Source of the DNA: Akebia trifoliata
Lineage: Eukaryota; Streptophyta; Magnoliopsida; Ranunculales; Lardizabalaceae
Assembly (NCBI GenBank): GCA_017979445.1
Contig: JADQWC010000630.1
Coordinates: 46,552-110,551, forward strand
Length of the DNA stretch: 64,000 bases
Direction of reading: 5' to 3'
Of this stretch, positions 10,408 through 20,697 are shown one piece after another (the first letter of the stretch is position 1; the number at the start of each line of letters is the position of its first letter). The notes below the pieces were generated by a model that ran no database searches, was not told the origin of the DNA, and saw nothing but the letters and a program-made list of their open reading frames with translations. The translations under genes and the position numbers were made by a program.

Positions 10408-11494
10408 TGTAGACATCTCATCTGTAGACATCTCATTAATCAACTCGTTAACCAGATCGCAATGATTCCCAATGATGGATGTTATTTCCATTGTTTTATT
10501 TTGTTACCAGAAATGTTTTAGAAATCCGGATGAAATATCTCGAATTGACAAAACCTTAGAAACCACGCTATGCTAGGAAAATACGACCCCAGAAACATAG
10601 AAATCATCATCTTGCAGACCAAAAAGAAACTTCACTAAAAATTGACCAAATTACCCAAATACCCCTAACCTCAAAACAACCCTAGAGCCTACGTTACGCT
10701 TAGGAAAACTCTTTCGAACACATAAAATAACAAATTGGAACTAAATAAATCATTTCACTAATTTTAACAAAATTTGATAAAATTACGAAAATGCCCCTCA
10801 TAAAGTTCATGACCATTTCACACAAAAAATTTCATAAATGACACAAACTAATATTTCCATTGAATTCCTTATGAAAAATAGATTCTAAAATATCCGAGAA
10901 CATTAAAAACCGACTTGAAATGTGAAAAGTCCTTTTCGGGGGCAAAATGGTAATTTCACAATTTTCATAATAAAAAAATTCAAAATTAATAAATAAAACA
11001 TTAAATAATTAAAGTAAAACATTAATGAAATTAATTTAAAATTTTCAATTAAAAAAATCGATTAATCGGGCTTTCAAGTAAAATTGTTGAGGGTTCGTGA
11101 GATATTTCTTTAAGGACCCCTACATTTGGGGGTCTAAAAAGTTAAAGAAATAATGAAGGAGGGGTCTCCAAAAATTTAAAGTAAATCAAGCAAGACTAAG
11201 GTCAAGGTATTAAAGTCAATCAAGTGAGACTAAAGTCAAAATTAAAGTCAATTAAGCAAGACTAAAGTCAAAATATTAAAAGTCAATCAAATAAGACAAA
11301 AAGTCAAAACCCTAATAGAGTTCTAATTAAATAATAACTCTATCTAATAGAGTTCTAACTAAAAAATAATTCTACCTAAAACAAGTCTAATTAAAACACA
11401 ATTCTACCTAAAACAAGTCTAACTAAAACACAACTCTAATTAAAAGAACTCTAATTAAATACTAACTCTATCAAAATCAAACCCTAAAAAAATC

Positions 11495-11502
11495 TATAAA
11501 TA
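11495..11502 (+). promoter_or_regulatory. LTR TATA box, element 1
   Basis: TATAAATA within TCTATAAATAGGGGTGCTC, in the last third of the LTR. It is the likely core promoter of the element transcript. Confidence 0.6.
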
Positions 11503-11929
11503 GGGGTGCTCACACCCTATTTTCGTATCAAATCATAAACCCTAAGAGAAGTAGGTCTAAAAGCCCCTCTAGCCTCCCATAAACCCTAGTTTTGGAGTCT
11601 CAACTCCTTACCTAACATCCCTCCTTCGATTTTAGCCTAAAGAACACCCAAAATCCCTTCAAAAACGTTTCAAAATCCATAATAAACTCGAAGAGTCCAG
11701 ATCCAAAAATAAGGAGATACCTTGCCTCGGAGATCCGAAATCAAATCCGGAGACAGAACGAAGCAAGGGAGTACGGTACAAGGAGCTATTTTTGTCGGAT
11801 CTGAGGGAACAAAGTATTTGCTATCGAAAAGGTATAACTTTTTATTTATTTATTTATTTATTTATTATTATCTAGGTTGTTAGCAGTGTAATTTATTTGG
11901 GAAGTTAGTAGAGACCGGCTTTGGCTGGG

Positions 11930-11960
11930 CGGGGTTGGTGCCTAACACCTTCCAACCCCG
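11930..11960 (+). other. Conserved LTR hairpin
   Basis: CGGGGTTGG and CCAACCCCG form a perfect 9-bp stem around a 13-base loop TGCCTAACACCTT. Equivalent hairpins are in both LTRs of element 4 and in the LTR of element 2. Downstream of the TATA box, it would be in the transcript. Confidence 0.7.
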
Positions 11961-12118
11961 TAACATGATCCCCGAATTCAGCTTTTCTCGATTCTAGATT
12001 AGTTTTTTGTCCGTTTATAGTCATTGATCGATTCCTAGACCGTAATAACTAGGTGGCGACTCCCAAACCTCAAGGGTCAAAAGCGGATCCGCGCACCCCG
12101 CGGATCGAGGGGCTTTCA

Positions 12119-12123
12119 TTTCC
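12119..12123. repeat. Target-site duplication of element 1 (right copy)
   Basis: TTTCC follows the LTR end directly. The left copy is outside the window, so this is inferred from the LTR boundary only. Confidence 0.45.
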
Positions 12124-12573
12124 TCTCTGAACTTGACATGAGACTTAGCCATCTGTCTCATGAATGATATTAACTGAACCATCGAATTAGTAATCTGATC
12201 CAGAACTTTCTCGTTTCTATTATGTTTCGGTCTCTGCCTCGTCCACTTATCTCGCTTGTGTTTATCCATAACAAGGCACTTATCAAAATAAGGCCAAAAT
12301 CACTCTTGCGTAACTATGAATTGCTACTGTAACTTGGAACTTAGTAATGGACTTCATTTCCATTACTAACAGAACAAACCTAAAATCATATCTTAGGCTT
12401 ACTAAGCTCTATAGATTTCTAGGCACGGAAGAACTCGTAATTCTAATACAAAACTACTAATGAGCTCGGATACCGAATTCCTATTGACACTCTATGGTTA
12501 TCGCTATAATACCTGTGGTATCAGCCAATTCCTATAAACATAGCAGATATGTATCCCATACGAATCTAATGCT
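12119..12573 (-). pseudogene. gag: Chromovirus A: leader and start of gag
   Basis: On the minus strand, downstream of an initiator-Met primer site, an ORF begins at 12269 (MDKHKRDKWTRQRPKHNRN...) and runs IVQLISFMRQMAKSHVKFRE-like residues until element 1 interrupts it at 12118. The order LTR, primer site, short leader, basic gag start fits a Tekay/Del chromovirus. Only about 50 residues are native. The C-terminal part of the open frame is read from the LTR of element 1. The remainder of this element should resume left of element 1, beyond the window. Confidence 0.6.
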
Positions 12574-12587
12574 ATGCTCTGATACCA
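12574..12587 (-). promoter_or_regulatory. Primer-binding site, initiator Met-tRNA, chromovirus A
   Basis: The minus strand reads TGGTATCAGAGCAT two bases after the LTR end CCACA. This is the widely used plant initiator-Met-tRNA primer site. Confidence 0.85.
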
Positions 12588-12589
12588 TC

Positions 12590-13854
12590 TGTGGCGCCCT
12601 ACCAAATACTAACACAAATCCCCATGTCAAAACTCGAGGTACTAGATGGCATCTCGAAATTTCGGCATGGTCTCCTCTGTTTATGTTAGCATTCCAAGGC
12701 ATTAAACCTGCACCTGATAAACGACATACATTTCTCCATATATACATTCAAAATATAATACTAGCGAAATCTTATATACATCTAATAACGTACAAAAATC
12801 AGAATGCGAAAGAAGAAATTCATACATGGGATAATACAAAAATTCTCACTTTAACAAAAGTCCTAACGCTCAGAACAAAATCTATAATACTTTTGGACAA
12901 ATCGATACCAGTAGGGGGTATAACCCCAATACTCACCAATTGACGGACTCTGACTGTCTATCTAACCCACCAGATGATTATCACTCATGTTCTACACCTG
13001 TCTCGCTAAATTTCGGATCTGAAACTAAAAAAATGGAGAAGGAAAGGGTGAGTAACAATGGTTACCCAGTAAGGAAGAAAATAATTTCTGTCAATAATCT
13101 CTCCTAACTTGAACTAATAAACATACTGAATCATTTTAAAATATGCAAAGTTTTACAAAAGAAACTACGATTAACTGGTACATATAGTCAGGGATGACCA
13201 ACTAAACATTTTAAAACTCACATTACATCGATCAACAGTACTCACTATAACATTCTCTTTTTTATACAAATCTAATTGATCAAATGGAAATATTAAACAT
13301 GCATTTCATTTTATATATCAAAATAAGACAACAGATAAATAATACACAATGGTGGAGTATTGGAATTAGAGAGTTGGGATTCACGACTAGATTACTCCCA
13401 ATCTGGACATGATATTACAATTCTTCTCTGGTTTTTAGTTCCTGATTTTGTGGTCGGTCGCTGCACTTATCACACTTGGTTGACCATTTATCTGGCTCAG
13501 ACTGACCGTTTAACTTGACCATAAGCAATGGGTCCCTTTTCGATATGTCAGAACGTTTGACTACTATAGATTGTTAGTGATCACTGACTAACCATCTTCG
13601 TCTATGCCTATCAGGTGTGTATGTGATACCCAAATATACAAATCATTCGTGTACAACCACCTTTACATTACAAGTTCACTAGTAAAGATGGAGAAGAATA
13701 ACCCGAATTTCAGTTGTGATTCCACTCTCATACGCGTCCCATACCACGTATGAGCTTGGTGGTCCCTACTGTACATCCCAGGATAGTGCACCACTCTGGA
13801 TGATATGACGTACTATCCCTTTAAGCATTCACAAACTCTTTAGCAACTCACAAA

Positions 13855-13910
<56 letters not shown>

Positions 13911-14760
13911 TTTGAAAATAAAAGAGAAAGTAACGATACAAGGTTGAGAATGGATATCCAGTTTCCTACCATGCAAGTGTGACCACACGGCCTAAAATAT
14001 ATAATAGAACAGAAAAGTAAACAGCGCCTCACACTAATAGAAAGTAAACAAACATGCAACCAGTAAGATTATCCCTACATATCTGTTCACTAACCTACAC
14101 ACAACACAAGAATGTAAAATGCAAACATCACCCTACGGGTTTAACTCTAACATTTTGCAGTTTCATACCCTTTTTCCCTTTTTCTGATTTTTACCGTTTT
14201 CAATCTTTCAAATAAAATATTCATTTTCTAATATTCATCAACTTAATTTGAGTTCATTGAATATTAATTTTTTTTTAATTATGAAATTCATTTTATCATA
14301 ATATTGAAAATGTACAACACTTAAATCAAAACGGGGTCCGAGCGGTGCACAGGACCCAACTGATAGAAATAGCCTGTTGAAATATTCTATCCACGTATAA
14401 TTTATAAAAAATTACAATTAAACATATCAAATATACAAGTTCTGGCGTGGATTTGAAATAACTGATTGAATTCTATATTTTTGGAAACTCACCAGAAATT
14501 TTTAATAAAATCCTAAATGTAATTTTCACAATGTACGATTACTAATAGAAATTGAGAGTTCCTTACAATCTCTGTGCGAAAGGATTGAAGCACATGCACG
14601 AAAATCGAGGTAAATGATATAGAAAAACCAGATGGTTCGAAGTTCGAGACGACTGAGTTTTGAATCTAACCCAGTGGTTTCGAATATCTTGATGTTTGAA
14701 TCTAGATATTTGAAATTCATATGTAAAAAGCACATACAAAGATTTTGAAGAAAATATTTA
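12590..14760 (-). repeat. Chromovirus A LTR (partial)
   Basis: Reverse complement of this stretch follows the LTR of chromovirus B (57360-60200) from its 3' end: the GTACCTCGAG and CCTTGGAATGCTAA region near 12630-12700, the TGAGTAACNNTTGTTACTC region near 13060, the tract near 13780-13980 and a block near 14467-14600. Similarity fades near 14.76 kb, so about the outer 0.6-0.7 kb of the LTR is missing or unrecognisable and the boundary is approximate. An AT microsatellite (13855-13903) lies inside. Confidence 0.75.
13855..13903. repeat. AT dinucleotide microsatellite
   Basis: Nearly uninterrupted TA repeat, about 49 bases, inside the chromovirus A LTR. Confidence 0.95.
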
Positions 14761-15339
14761 GAAAGTGTTAAATATTTTTAAAGTTTTTTTTTCAATTTTA
14801 TTTTAAAACATGAAACTAAATTAGAATAAAATATGAAACTAAACTAGAATGCTATGTAATGCAATTCTGAGCTAACCTAATACCCCTAAACCTAAATGAA
14901 ATATTGTCCTCACTATACACGTAGTAAGGAAAGTGACAAAAATGTTTTATCACACTTGAAACGGATTGGGCATTAATGTACAAAATCTTGATACAACTGA
15001 TATGAAAAGATTAAAAGTTATAACAATTATAATTTCTTAAATAGTTTTACATAAAAATCCTACCTAAGAATTAAAAATAACCTAAAAATATCCTAATCTA
15101 GCAATGAAACCTATCCTAATCTGAATCAAAACTTTCAGTGACTTGTGCCTTCTTCTCTTCAATATAGCCCAACATCTATCTCTGTTACTCAATCAACAAT
15201 TCTAACCAGTCTGTAGTCCTAGTAACACTAATTGCTTGATTTGGTTGAGAGTTGTCTTGAAGAGGAAGAAAATAAGAAAGGGATTAGGATTGGAGTTTTT
15301 TTTTTTTGAGAAAGTTTGTTTCCTAACTATACTACTTAT

Positions 15340-16621
15340 TAAAATAAAAGCACATTGGTTGCCTCTCAAGCAGTGCTAAGTTTAACGTCTTTAACCAGAC
15401 CTATCAAAAAGTCTGAATCCTAGGTATTTTCCTAGCATCTAATTTTACGGACACGACGATCGATTTCCCACCCCAAATGATAGGCAGACAGATTTTTACC
15501 ATCGTTAGGATATGAAAATGATGTTTTAAAATGATTAACATCCGTCGTTTATCCTCAATTCTTAATGTCATCACCTTTTTGAAACAGTTTTTAACCATCG
15601 TATTTCCTAAGAGAATGGAAATTGTAAAACAGGCAGGGTCTTTACAATCTTGCGAAAGAATAGGTTGGATAGGGTACGAGGTTAAATCAGTAGTAATCAG
15701 AATTGGTGACTAACAAATTAGAGTTTATCATTGGTTTTTCTTGAACAACAGTTTTCTTTGATGGTGGATCAGTTTCCTTAGCCAAATTTGTACAATTGGT
15801 TAGCTCATTGGGAATTTGAAACATTGGTTGGCTCTCGGGGGTTATGTCATTTAAAAATTGACCATTTTCTCTTTTTTATAAGGGCACAGTGAACTGACTT
15901 AGTTGGACTTCCATCATTGCTTCGATTGGAACTATAACCTCATTGGTTTGAATTTGAACTTCAATTGAAACAGGATTATCAATTATTGATCAACAATTAT
16001 CGAAATCTTCAAAAGAGTAGAACTGGTGACTAAGGTTATTTTGAATAGAGATATCCTCATTTTCAAATTTATCAAAATTTCATTCTTCTAAAGATAGCGC
16101 TAGGTGACTCAATTGAATTCTTTTGTTGGCTAAGGCTTGACTTATGTCTTGTTGTTGTTGGTGGAGCTGTTGTTGTTGGATGAACTATTGTTATTGATTT
16201 AACAACTCAATCATCAAGGACTCTAATGATGAAGTCGGAGGAGAGGACAAAAATGAGTCATTGAATGTTGACTTTGGCCCTATAAATCTATATTAGGAGA
16301 AATGTTTAGAATCATACGATTGTGGGGAATTATGGTTGGATTCATCATCAAGGTGTCGTGCATATAAAAATCTTCATGATTACCAAAATGACTATCTTGA
16401 ATGAACTCGTTCTGACACGGTATGATATCTGAGAGAAATCAATTATCTATGTGATATGGTTGGTCGAACGAACTAGGTGTCGACATCCAATAAGAATTAA
16501 GAGAATGATGCATATTAGCGTACGTAGCACGAAACATGGGTAGACTCGGACAATACTTGGGAAGATGATCATAATTATTACATAAGACGCATGGGATCCA
16601 AGATTTTCTCCTAAACTCCAT
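15340..16621 (-). pseudogene. Gag-like coding remnant with zinc knuckle and Gln-rich tract
   Basis: Reading the minus strand from 16621, the residues PCVLCNNYDHLPKYCPSL contain a perfect C-x2-C-x4-H-x4-C zinc knuckle near 16560-16590, a nucleic-acid-binding motif of gag proteins. After a TGA at 16439-16441 the same frame continues (FLSDIIPCQNEFIQDSHFG) and near 16140-16200 has a glutamine-rich tract (QQQQLHQQQQ type). More stops follow, and a degraded end near 15340 reads DVKLST before EATNV. The product and its full extent are not clear. Position right after the leader favours gag of an Athila or derived non-autonomous element. No pol domain follows within the window. Confidence 0.5.
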
Positions 16622-17907
16622 GACAATATAAATCTGCTCAAGGTTCTATATTTATATACAAGATCTCAGGATTAAATGGTTCTAATATATTGCTCTGTGA
16701 ACATCTACCAAGTATGCAAATCACACAGTCGATCAAACAGTCACGAAAAGAAAAGACTGGACATAGATAGGTTGCCTAAAGCTAGACATCTCCTAACTGG
16801 ATAGAAATAGGGTAACTAGCGTTCCAACTCAATTCTATGAAGTCAATTTTGAATCGTTCGGATCTCTAGATCAGAGGTGGTGCACAATGCATAACCAAGG
16901 ACACTCTTAAATCACCTTCCTTTCTTGAATAAACTGAGTCTATTCCCTCAAAGGGCAAGATCTTACTAGATAGAAAAGCTGACCAAGAAAAGCAATTAAC
17001 ACAATTTGAAGTAAAATTTCTCCTATTGAGCTCATGGGCCCTATAGTCAAGTCTAATTGATTTTATTTAATTTGATTGCATGACTAGTGAGTTGATTATC
17101 CTAATTAGAGTAAGGAATTGGTAATAACTTCCAATCCTTATCGTATCATGTCATCCCTAGGGGAGGAGAGTTCTTTACTACTTAATTAATTATTTCAAGT
17201 GTGCAAAGTGAAAAAATAACACACAAGAGCAAGGAGTAACTCACTAGCATAGAGAGGCATGAGTGTTTCAGGATTACCTCCCGTGCTAGACAGGGTGAAG
17301 ATGGTTTGAGTCGACTTAGACCACCAATTCCAATTTTGGTGTGCAAACCTAAGGAGCCGTGACGGTATTGTCCACCTGTCATCCTTCCTTAGTCTATTAT
17401 AATCCAAGCCTTCTTGGATAATTAAATAATTGACAAGGAATCTTAAATAAGAATTCTAAAATAGAAAAATAAACCTAACTAAAGATAGAAGGAAATTGAA
17501 AGATAAGAAGAAAAAAAATATTCACTTACAAGGAACAAAACATAAATATTAGTAGAAATATAGTAAACAGACTTAAAAACAAAATCTAACTTATCAAAAT
17601 CTTGTTGACTTTTGTCACATTTTAAAGAAAATTTCATTCTACCCCAAATCGATATGCTATAATAGTCAATCAGAGATCGGAGCAGAAAGTTTCAACTAGT
17701 TTAATTTCTACTGTCTAGGGTGAAAAAGAACACATGAATGACTTTTTTTTTCAATTTTAATTTATTTTTCTTCTTTTTTCTCTCTTAAATCCTCAAGAAC
17801 ACTTGAACTTACAGAAACAAACCAAAAAATAAATAAATAAATAAATAAAAATAAAAATGAAATAAATAAATTTTAAATCAAAACTTACCACTACTATCTT
17901 TACCTTT
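16622..17907 (-). other. Leader of the Athila-like fragment
   Basis: No ORF worth naming. It holds a block at about 16870-17005 that is shared with the leaders of elements 2 (32085-32235) and 4 (50266-50430), with phrases AGGTGGTGCACAATGC, CTCTTAAATCA and AAGGGCAAGATCTT read on the plus strand. A simple AAATA repeat is near 17828-17870. Confidence 0.6.
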
Positions 17908-17924
17908 CCCCGGCAGTAGCGCCA
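17908..17924 (-). promoter_or_regulatory. Primer-binding site, Asp-tRNA type (decayed)
   Basis: The minus strand reads TGGCGCTACTGCCGGGG, six bases after the LTR end. The typical Athila site is TGGCGCCGTTGCCGGGG, so three bases differ. Confidence 0.7.
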
Positions 17925-17930
17925 AAATTC

Positions 17931-19133
17931 TGATGGAACTATCGTTGTTCTTCCCAGTAGAGTTAATATTAATCTTACTTTTACCTTACTTGTGGGATAA
18001 GTAGGAGATCAAACCCAAGATAAAGGAGGAGTAGAGTTAAGGTAAGAGGATAAAATTCAAATTAACTAAAGGAAATTAAAATAATTTTTCTTTGTATTTT
18101 TTAACTTATAAGAAGATGTAAATTTTTAGAAAATGAAATAAAGTAAATGATGTTAAAAGTAAGTAAACTTATGAAATTAAAAACACCATTGGAGGTAGAT
18201 CTACCTAGAACATGTTGATGAGCAATTCCTAGTCTTAGCCTCTTTGTAATTTAATCATAAGGGCTTGGTGTTAATTCCTTACATCGAAAAGTTTAACAAA
18301 TGAAATGAAATGAGAGAATATAAATAAAGTAAAATTTTTTCAAAACTTCCAACTACCAATTATCTAGTTTAAGGATATTTTATTTTGATCTAATCTAAGC
18401 ATAAAGTATCTATATTAAGAATAAAAGTTGCAAGAAATCTTAAAGAGAACTCATAAGCATTTTAGATAAAAGAAAGGCATGAAATTAGAAACAACGCAAA
18501 AACTTGTTCTAGGCTTTTCCACTCTCCAATGGAAGGGAGTTTTGCCTAATATTATTGCAAGAGAGAGAAGATAATACATAAAAGAACTTTTCTTCATTTC
18601 ATGGAGAAACTTACAAATTCTTCTTCTTCTACTTCTTACAAGATTATTTAGCAAAACATAAACTAAACTAGAAAATAAAACTTCAAAAATATAAAAGAAA
18701 ATACTAAGAGCCTTAAATTAAAGGAGTCTTGGATGAGAGAACCAAGAGGGGAGGGAGGGAGCCTCTAGAGATTGAAGCTCTATTTATAGAGAAAAATATG
18801 TGTAGAAGAACTTAAAAGTAGCCTCCACTTTTCTTTGTACAAAAATATAAAAGATGAGAACATGAGTTAAAGATTAGGGCATTCCAAAGTGGGCTTAAAT
18901 ACTTTTGCCTATAGATTTTGATTCTAAAATGTTGATTTTTTGCACAAAAAATACACGTAATTAGATTTATCTAGTAATTGAATTTATTTATGTATAATTA
19001 AGCCAAATTAACATGCAATATGATGTTTCGAGACTTCTCATGACTATTAGCTTAATACAAAGAAATAGGGACAAAAATAAAAATAAATGTCCGGGAAATG
19101 TGTGTATAATTTAGTGTTTTAAGACACTCATCA
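17931..19133 (-). repeat. LTR of the Athila-like fragment
   Basis: Plus strand starts TGATGGAACT and ends ACACTCATCA (1203 bp), so both strands give TG...CA. The primer site lies six bases outside, making this the 5' LTR of a minus-strand element. A minus-strand TATAAATA is at 18788-18781. Confidence 0.75.
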
Positions 19134-20697
19134 AGATGACCCATGTAGCCACATTAATTTTATAAATGTGAGTGTTGATTTGAGCTTTTAGAGAGACTCA
19201 ATGATGGAGTTCCTTGAGACCACAACCTTGATGTATATATGCATGACTAAAAACTTAGTGTTTCACCTCATCAAAAGGGTGACACATTTCTTCATCATTG
19301 TCATACATATGTGAGTGTGTGTATTTGTTACAATATGATGCATGAGATTGAGGTAAGAAGGGCTTCAACCCCCATCATTTCGATTGAACTTTAGTCCAAT
19401 CTTTCGAGGATGGAGGAGGGTGTGCATTACATCTTAGGATTTTCAAAAATTAAAAAAATGAGAGGGTTAGAAGAAGAGAATGCAAACTTTGAAATAAATG
19501 GACTACATCTTAAAATCCCACCTTGTCCCTTGATAAACTTGAACCTTGAGAGGTAGACTTGAGAGTTGAGTGAAATGGTTAAGGGTTGAGTGAGTTGAAA
19601 TTAGAAGATGGGAAAATGAGTAGTGATTTTGGTAGAGTTTTACGTTGAGAGATGAGACCTTGAGAGCATGAATTGTTTATAGAAAGTGAGGGTATTTATA
19701 GAGTTTTTGGAGAAATTTTAGAGATAAAGTGGTCAAACCCTAAAAATAAAGAAAATTGATATAAGGTTCAGGTTATTTCTTTTTTTATTTTTCATTTGTA
19801 TATGTGTAAAGATGACATTTGTGAAGAAATTAAAAAAACATACTTTGATGTTTAGTTTTTTGATAAATAAAGATAAGAGAAAAAAAAATACTTTTGGGAA
19901 GATGAATAGGAGAGTGACATGTGTAAAGGTGAAATGGTAGGTGAAAATTAAATCTTGGTTCATTTGTAAATAACTCATAAAATAAGGGTGGATGTATATT
20001 TTTGAAATGGACCAATAGGATAACAAAAGTACTTTTAGAAGGGTGAGTAGGAGAATGACATGTGTAAAGTTAAAGTGGTAGGTGAAAAGTAGACATTGGT
20101 TCATTTGTAAATAACTCAAAAAGCAAGGGTGGAAGCATATTTTGAAATTGACTAATGAGAGAGCTTTATGTATGTACTTGAATATTTCCACATTTTCAGG
20201 GTATAATTGAAAATTCTCTCAACTTTGTAGATTATTAAAAAGGACCCAAGAATCTTTTTGGTTTGACCAACCTTTGTGGGAAGTGCATTCTTGGATTTTC
20301 ACAATGAAGAATTGACTCTCCAATTAGATAATGCATTGGGTATTGAGGACTTATGGGAGATTAACATGTGTCATTTTTTTAGGGGATGTGAGAGAATGGG
20401 CTTGGTGTTGGGCTTAGAGTGGAGTTGGTGTAGGACTTTGTCTTAGGCTTAGGTTAGGCTAGGAAATGGATTTGGTGAAGGTATGGGTAATGGATCGGTT
20501 AATAGAAAATGAATACGAATTTGGAATAGGTTAGGGAGAAGGTTAAGTGTGCAAAGCTATAAGACATGATGCATGTATGCATGAAAATGATGCCATGTGG
20601 CAATGAGGGCCTATTAAGGAACTTGCATTCTTAGTTGGAATCAATTCGAGAAAATTTGGATTTTCCTAACGGGTTCGTACAAATTGGGGTGTCTACA
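19134..20697 (-). repeat. 3' LTR of element 2, truncated
   Basis: Matches 34434-35938 of the 5' LTR. The first 381 bases of the plus-strand orientation are missing and replaced by the Athila-like LTR end. It ends TGTCTACA at 20697, followed by the polypurine tract. Minus-strand TATA box at 19700-19693. A tandem duplication of about 141 bp occupies 19891-20172. Confidence 0.85.
19891..20172 (-). repeat. Two-copy 141-bp tandem repeat in element 2 LTR
   Basis: Copies begin at 19891 and 20032 and share phrases such as GAGAATGACATGTGTAAAG and TTCATTTGTAAATAACTCA. It produces a 152-residue open frame with an internal duplication, upstream of the TATA box, hence not a gene. In the 5' LTR (from about 35159) the second copy has lost about 50 bases between short repeats ending TGTAAA. 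Confidence 0.8.

Larger units (their letters stand above)
1..12118 (+). mobile_element. Element 1: Tat-lineage Ty3/gypsy retrotransposon, 5' end outside window
   Basis: The order upstream ORF, gag, protease, G-patch-like segment, reverse transcriptase, RNase H, second RNase H, integrase, long noncoding 3' region, polypurine tract and LTR is that of the Tat group (Ogre/Retand relatives), where dual RNase H is diagnostic. The 5' LTR and primer site lie left of the window. The 3' LTR ends at 12118 in GGGGCTTTCA and the next five bases, TTTCC, should be the target duplication. The insertion target is chromovirus A on the opposite strand. The coding region has more than a dozen stops and at least three frame changes (near 2763, 5385 and 6345), so the copy is dead. 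Its LTR and 3' region resemble those of element 4. Confidence 0.9.
10408..12118 (+). repeat. 3' LTR of element 1
   Basis: The LTR begins TGTAGACA and ends GGGGCTTTCA (1711 bp), giving TG...CA ends. The first 15 bases are present twice in tandem (10408 and 10423). It contains a TATA box at 11495-11502, a TTTA microsatellite near 11842-11867, a hairpin at 11930-11960 and a copy of the primer-site core TGGCGACTCC at 12054-12063, 55 bases before the end. Sequence and order of these marks match the LTRs of element 4. Confidence 0.88.
14761..19133 (-). mobile_element. Athila-like Ty3/gypsy fragment
   Basis: On the minus strand: LTR 19133-17931 with TGATGAGTGTCTTAAAACAC at its start, a primer site resembling the Asp-tRNA type used by Athila, a leader, and one degraded coding region. 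No protease, reverse transcriptase or integrase is visible before the fragment merges into chromovirus A sequence near 14.76 kb. No second LTR is seen. It abuts the truncated 3' LTR of element 2 at 19134, suggesting insertion into that LTR followed by loss of the left side. 14761-15340 shows nothing recognisable. Confidence 0.65.

Noticed and set aside
12054..12070. Primer-binding site marking the LTR end of element 1
   Set aside because: The LTR continues 55 bases further to GGGGCTTTCA, as shown by element 4, where the true primer site follows that end; the motif is an internal echo.
12494..12943. 149-residue plus-strand ORF
   Set aside because: Antisense of chromovirus A leader, primer site and LTR end; composition gives no domain.
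19733..20191. 152-residue hydrophobic minus-strand ORF
   Set aside because: It lies in the LTR upstream of the TATA box, its internal duplication mirrors the 141-bp DNA repeat, and the partner LTR has a deletion that changes the peptide.
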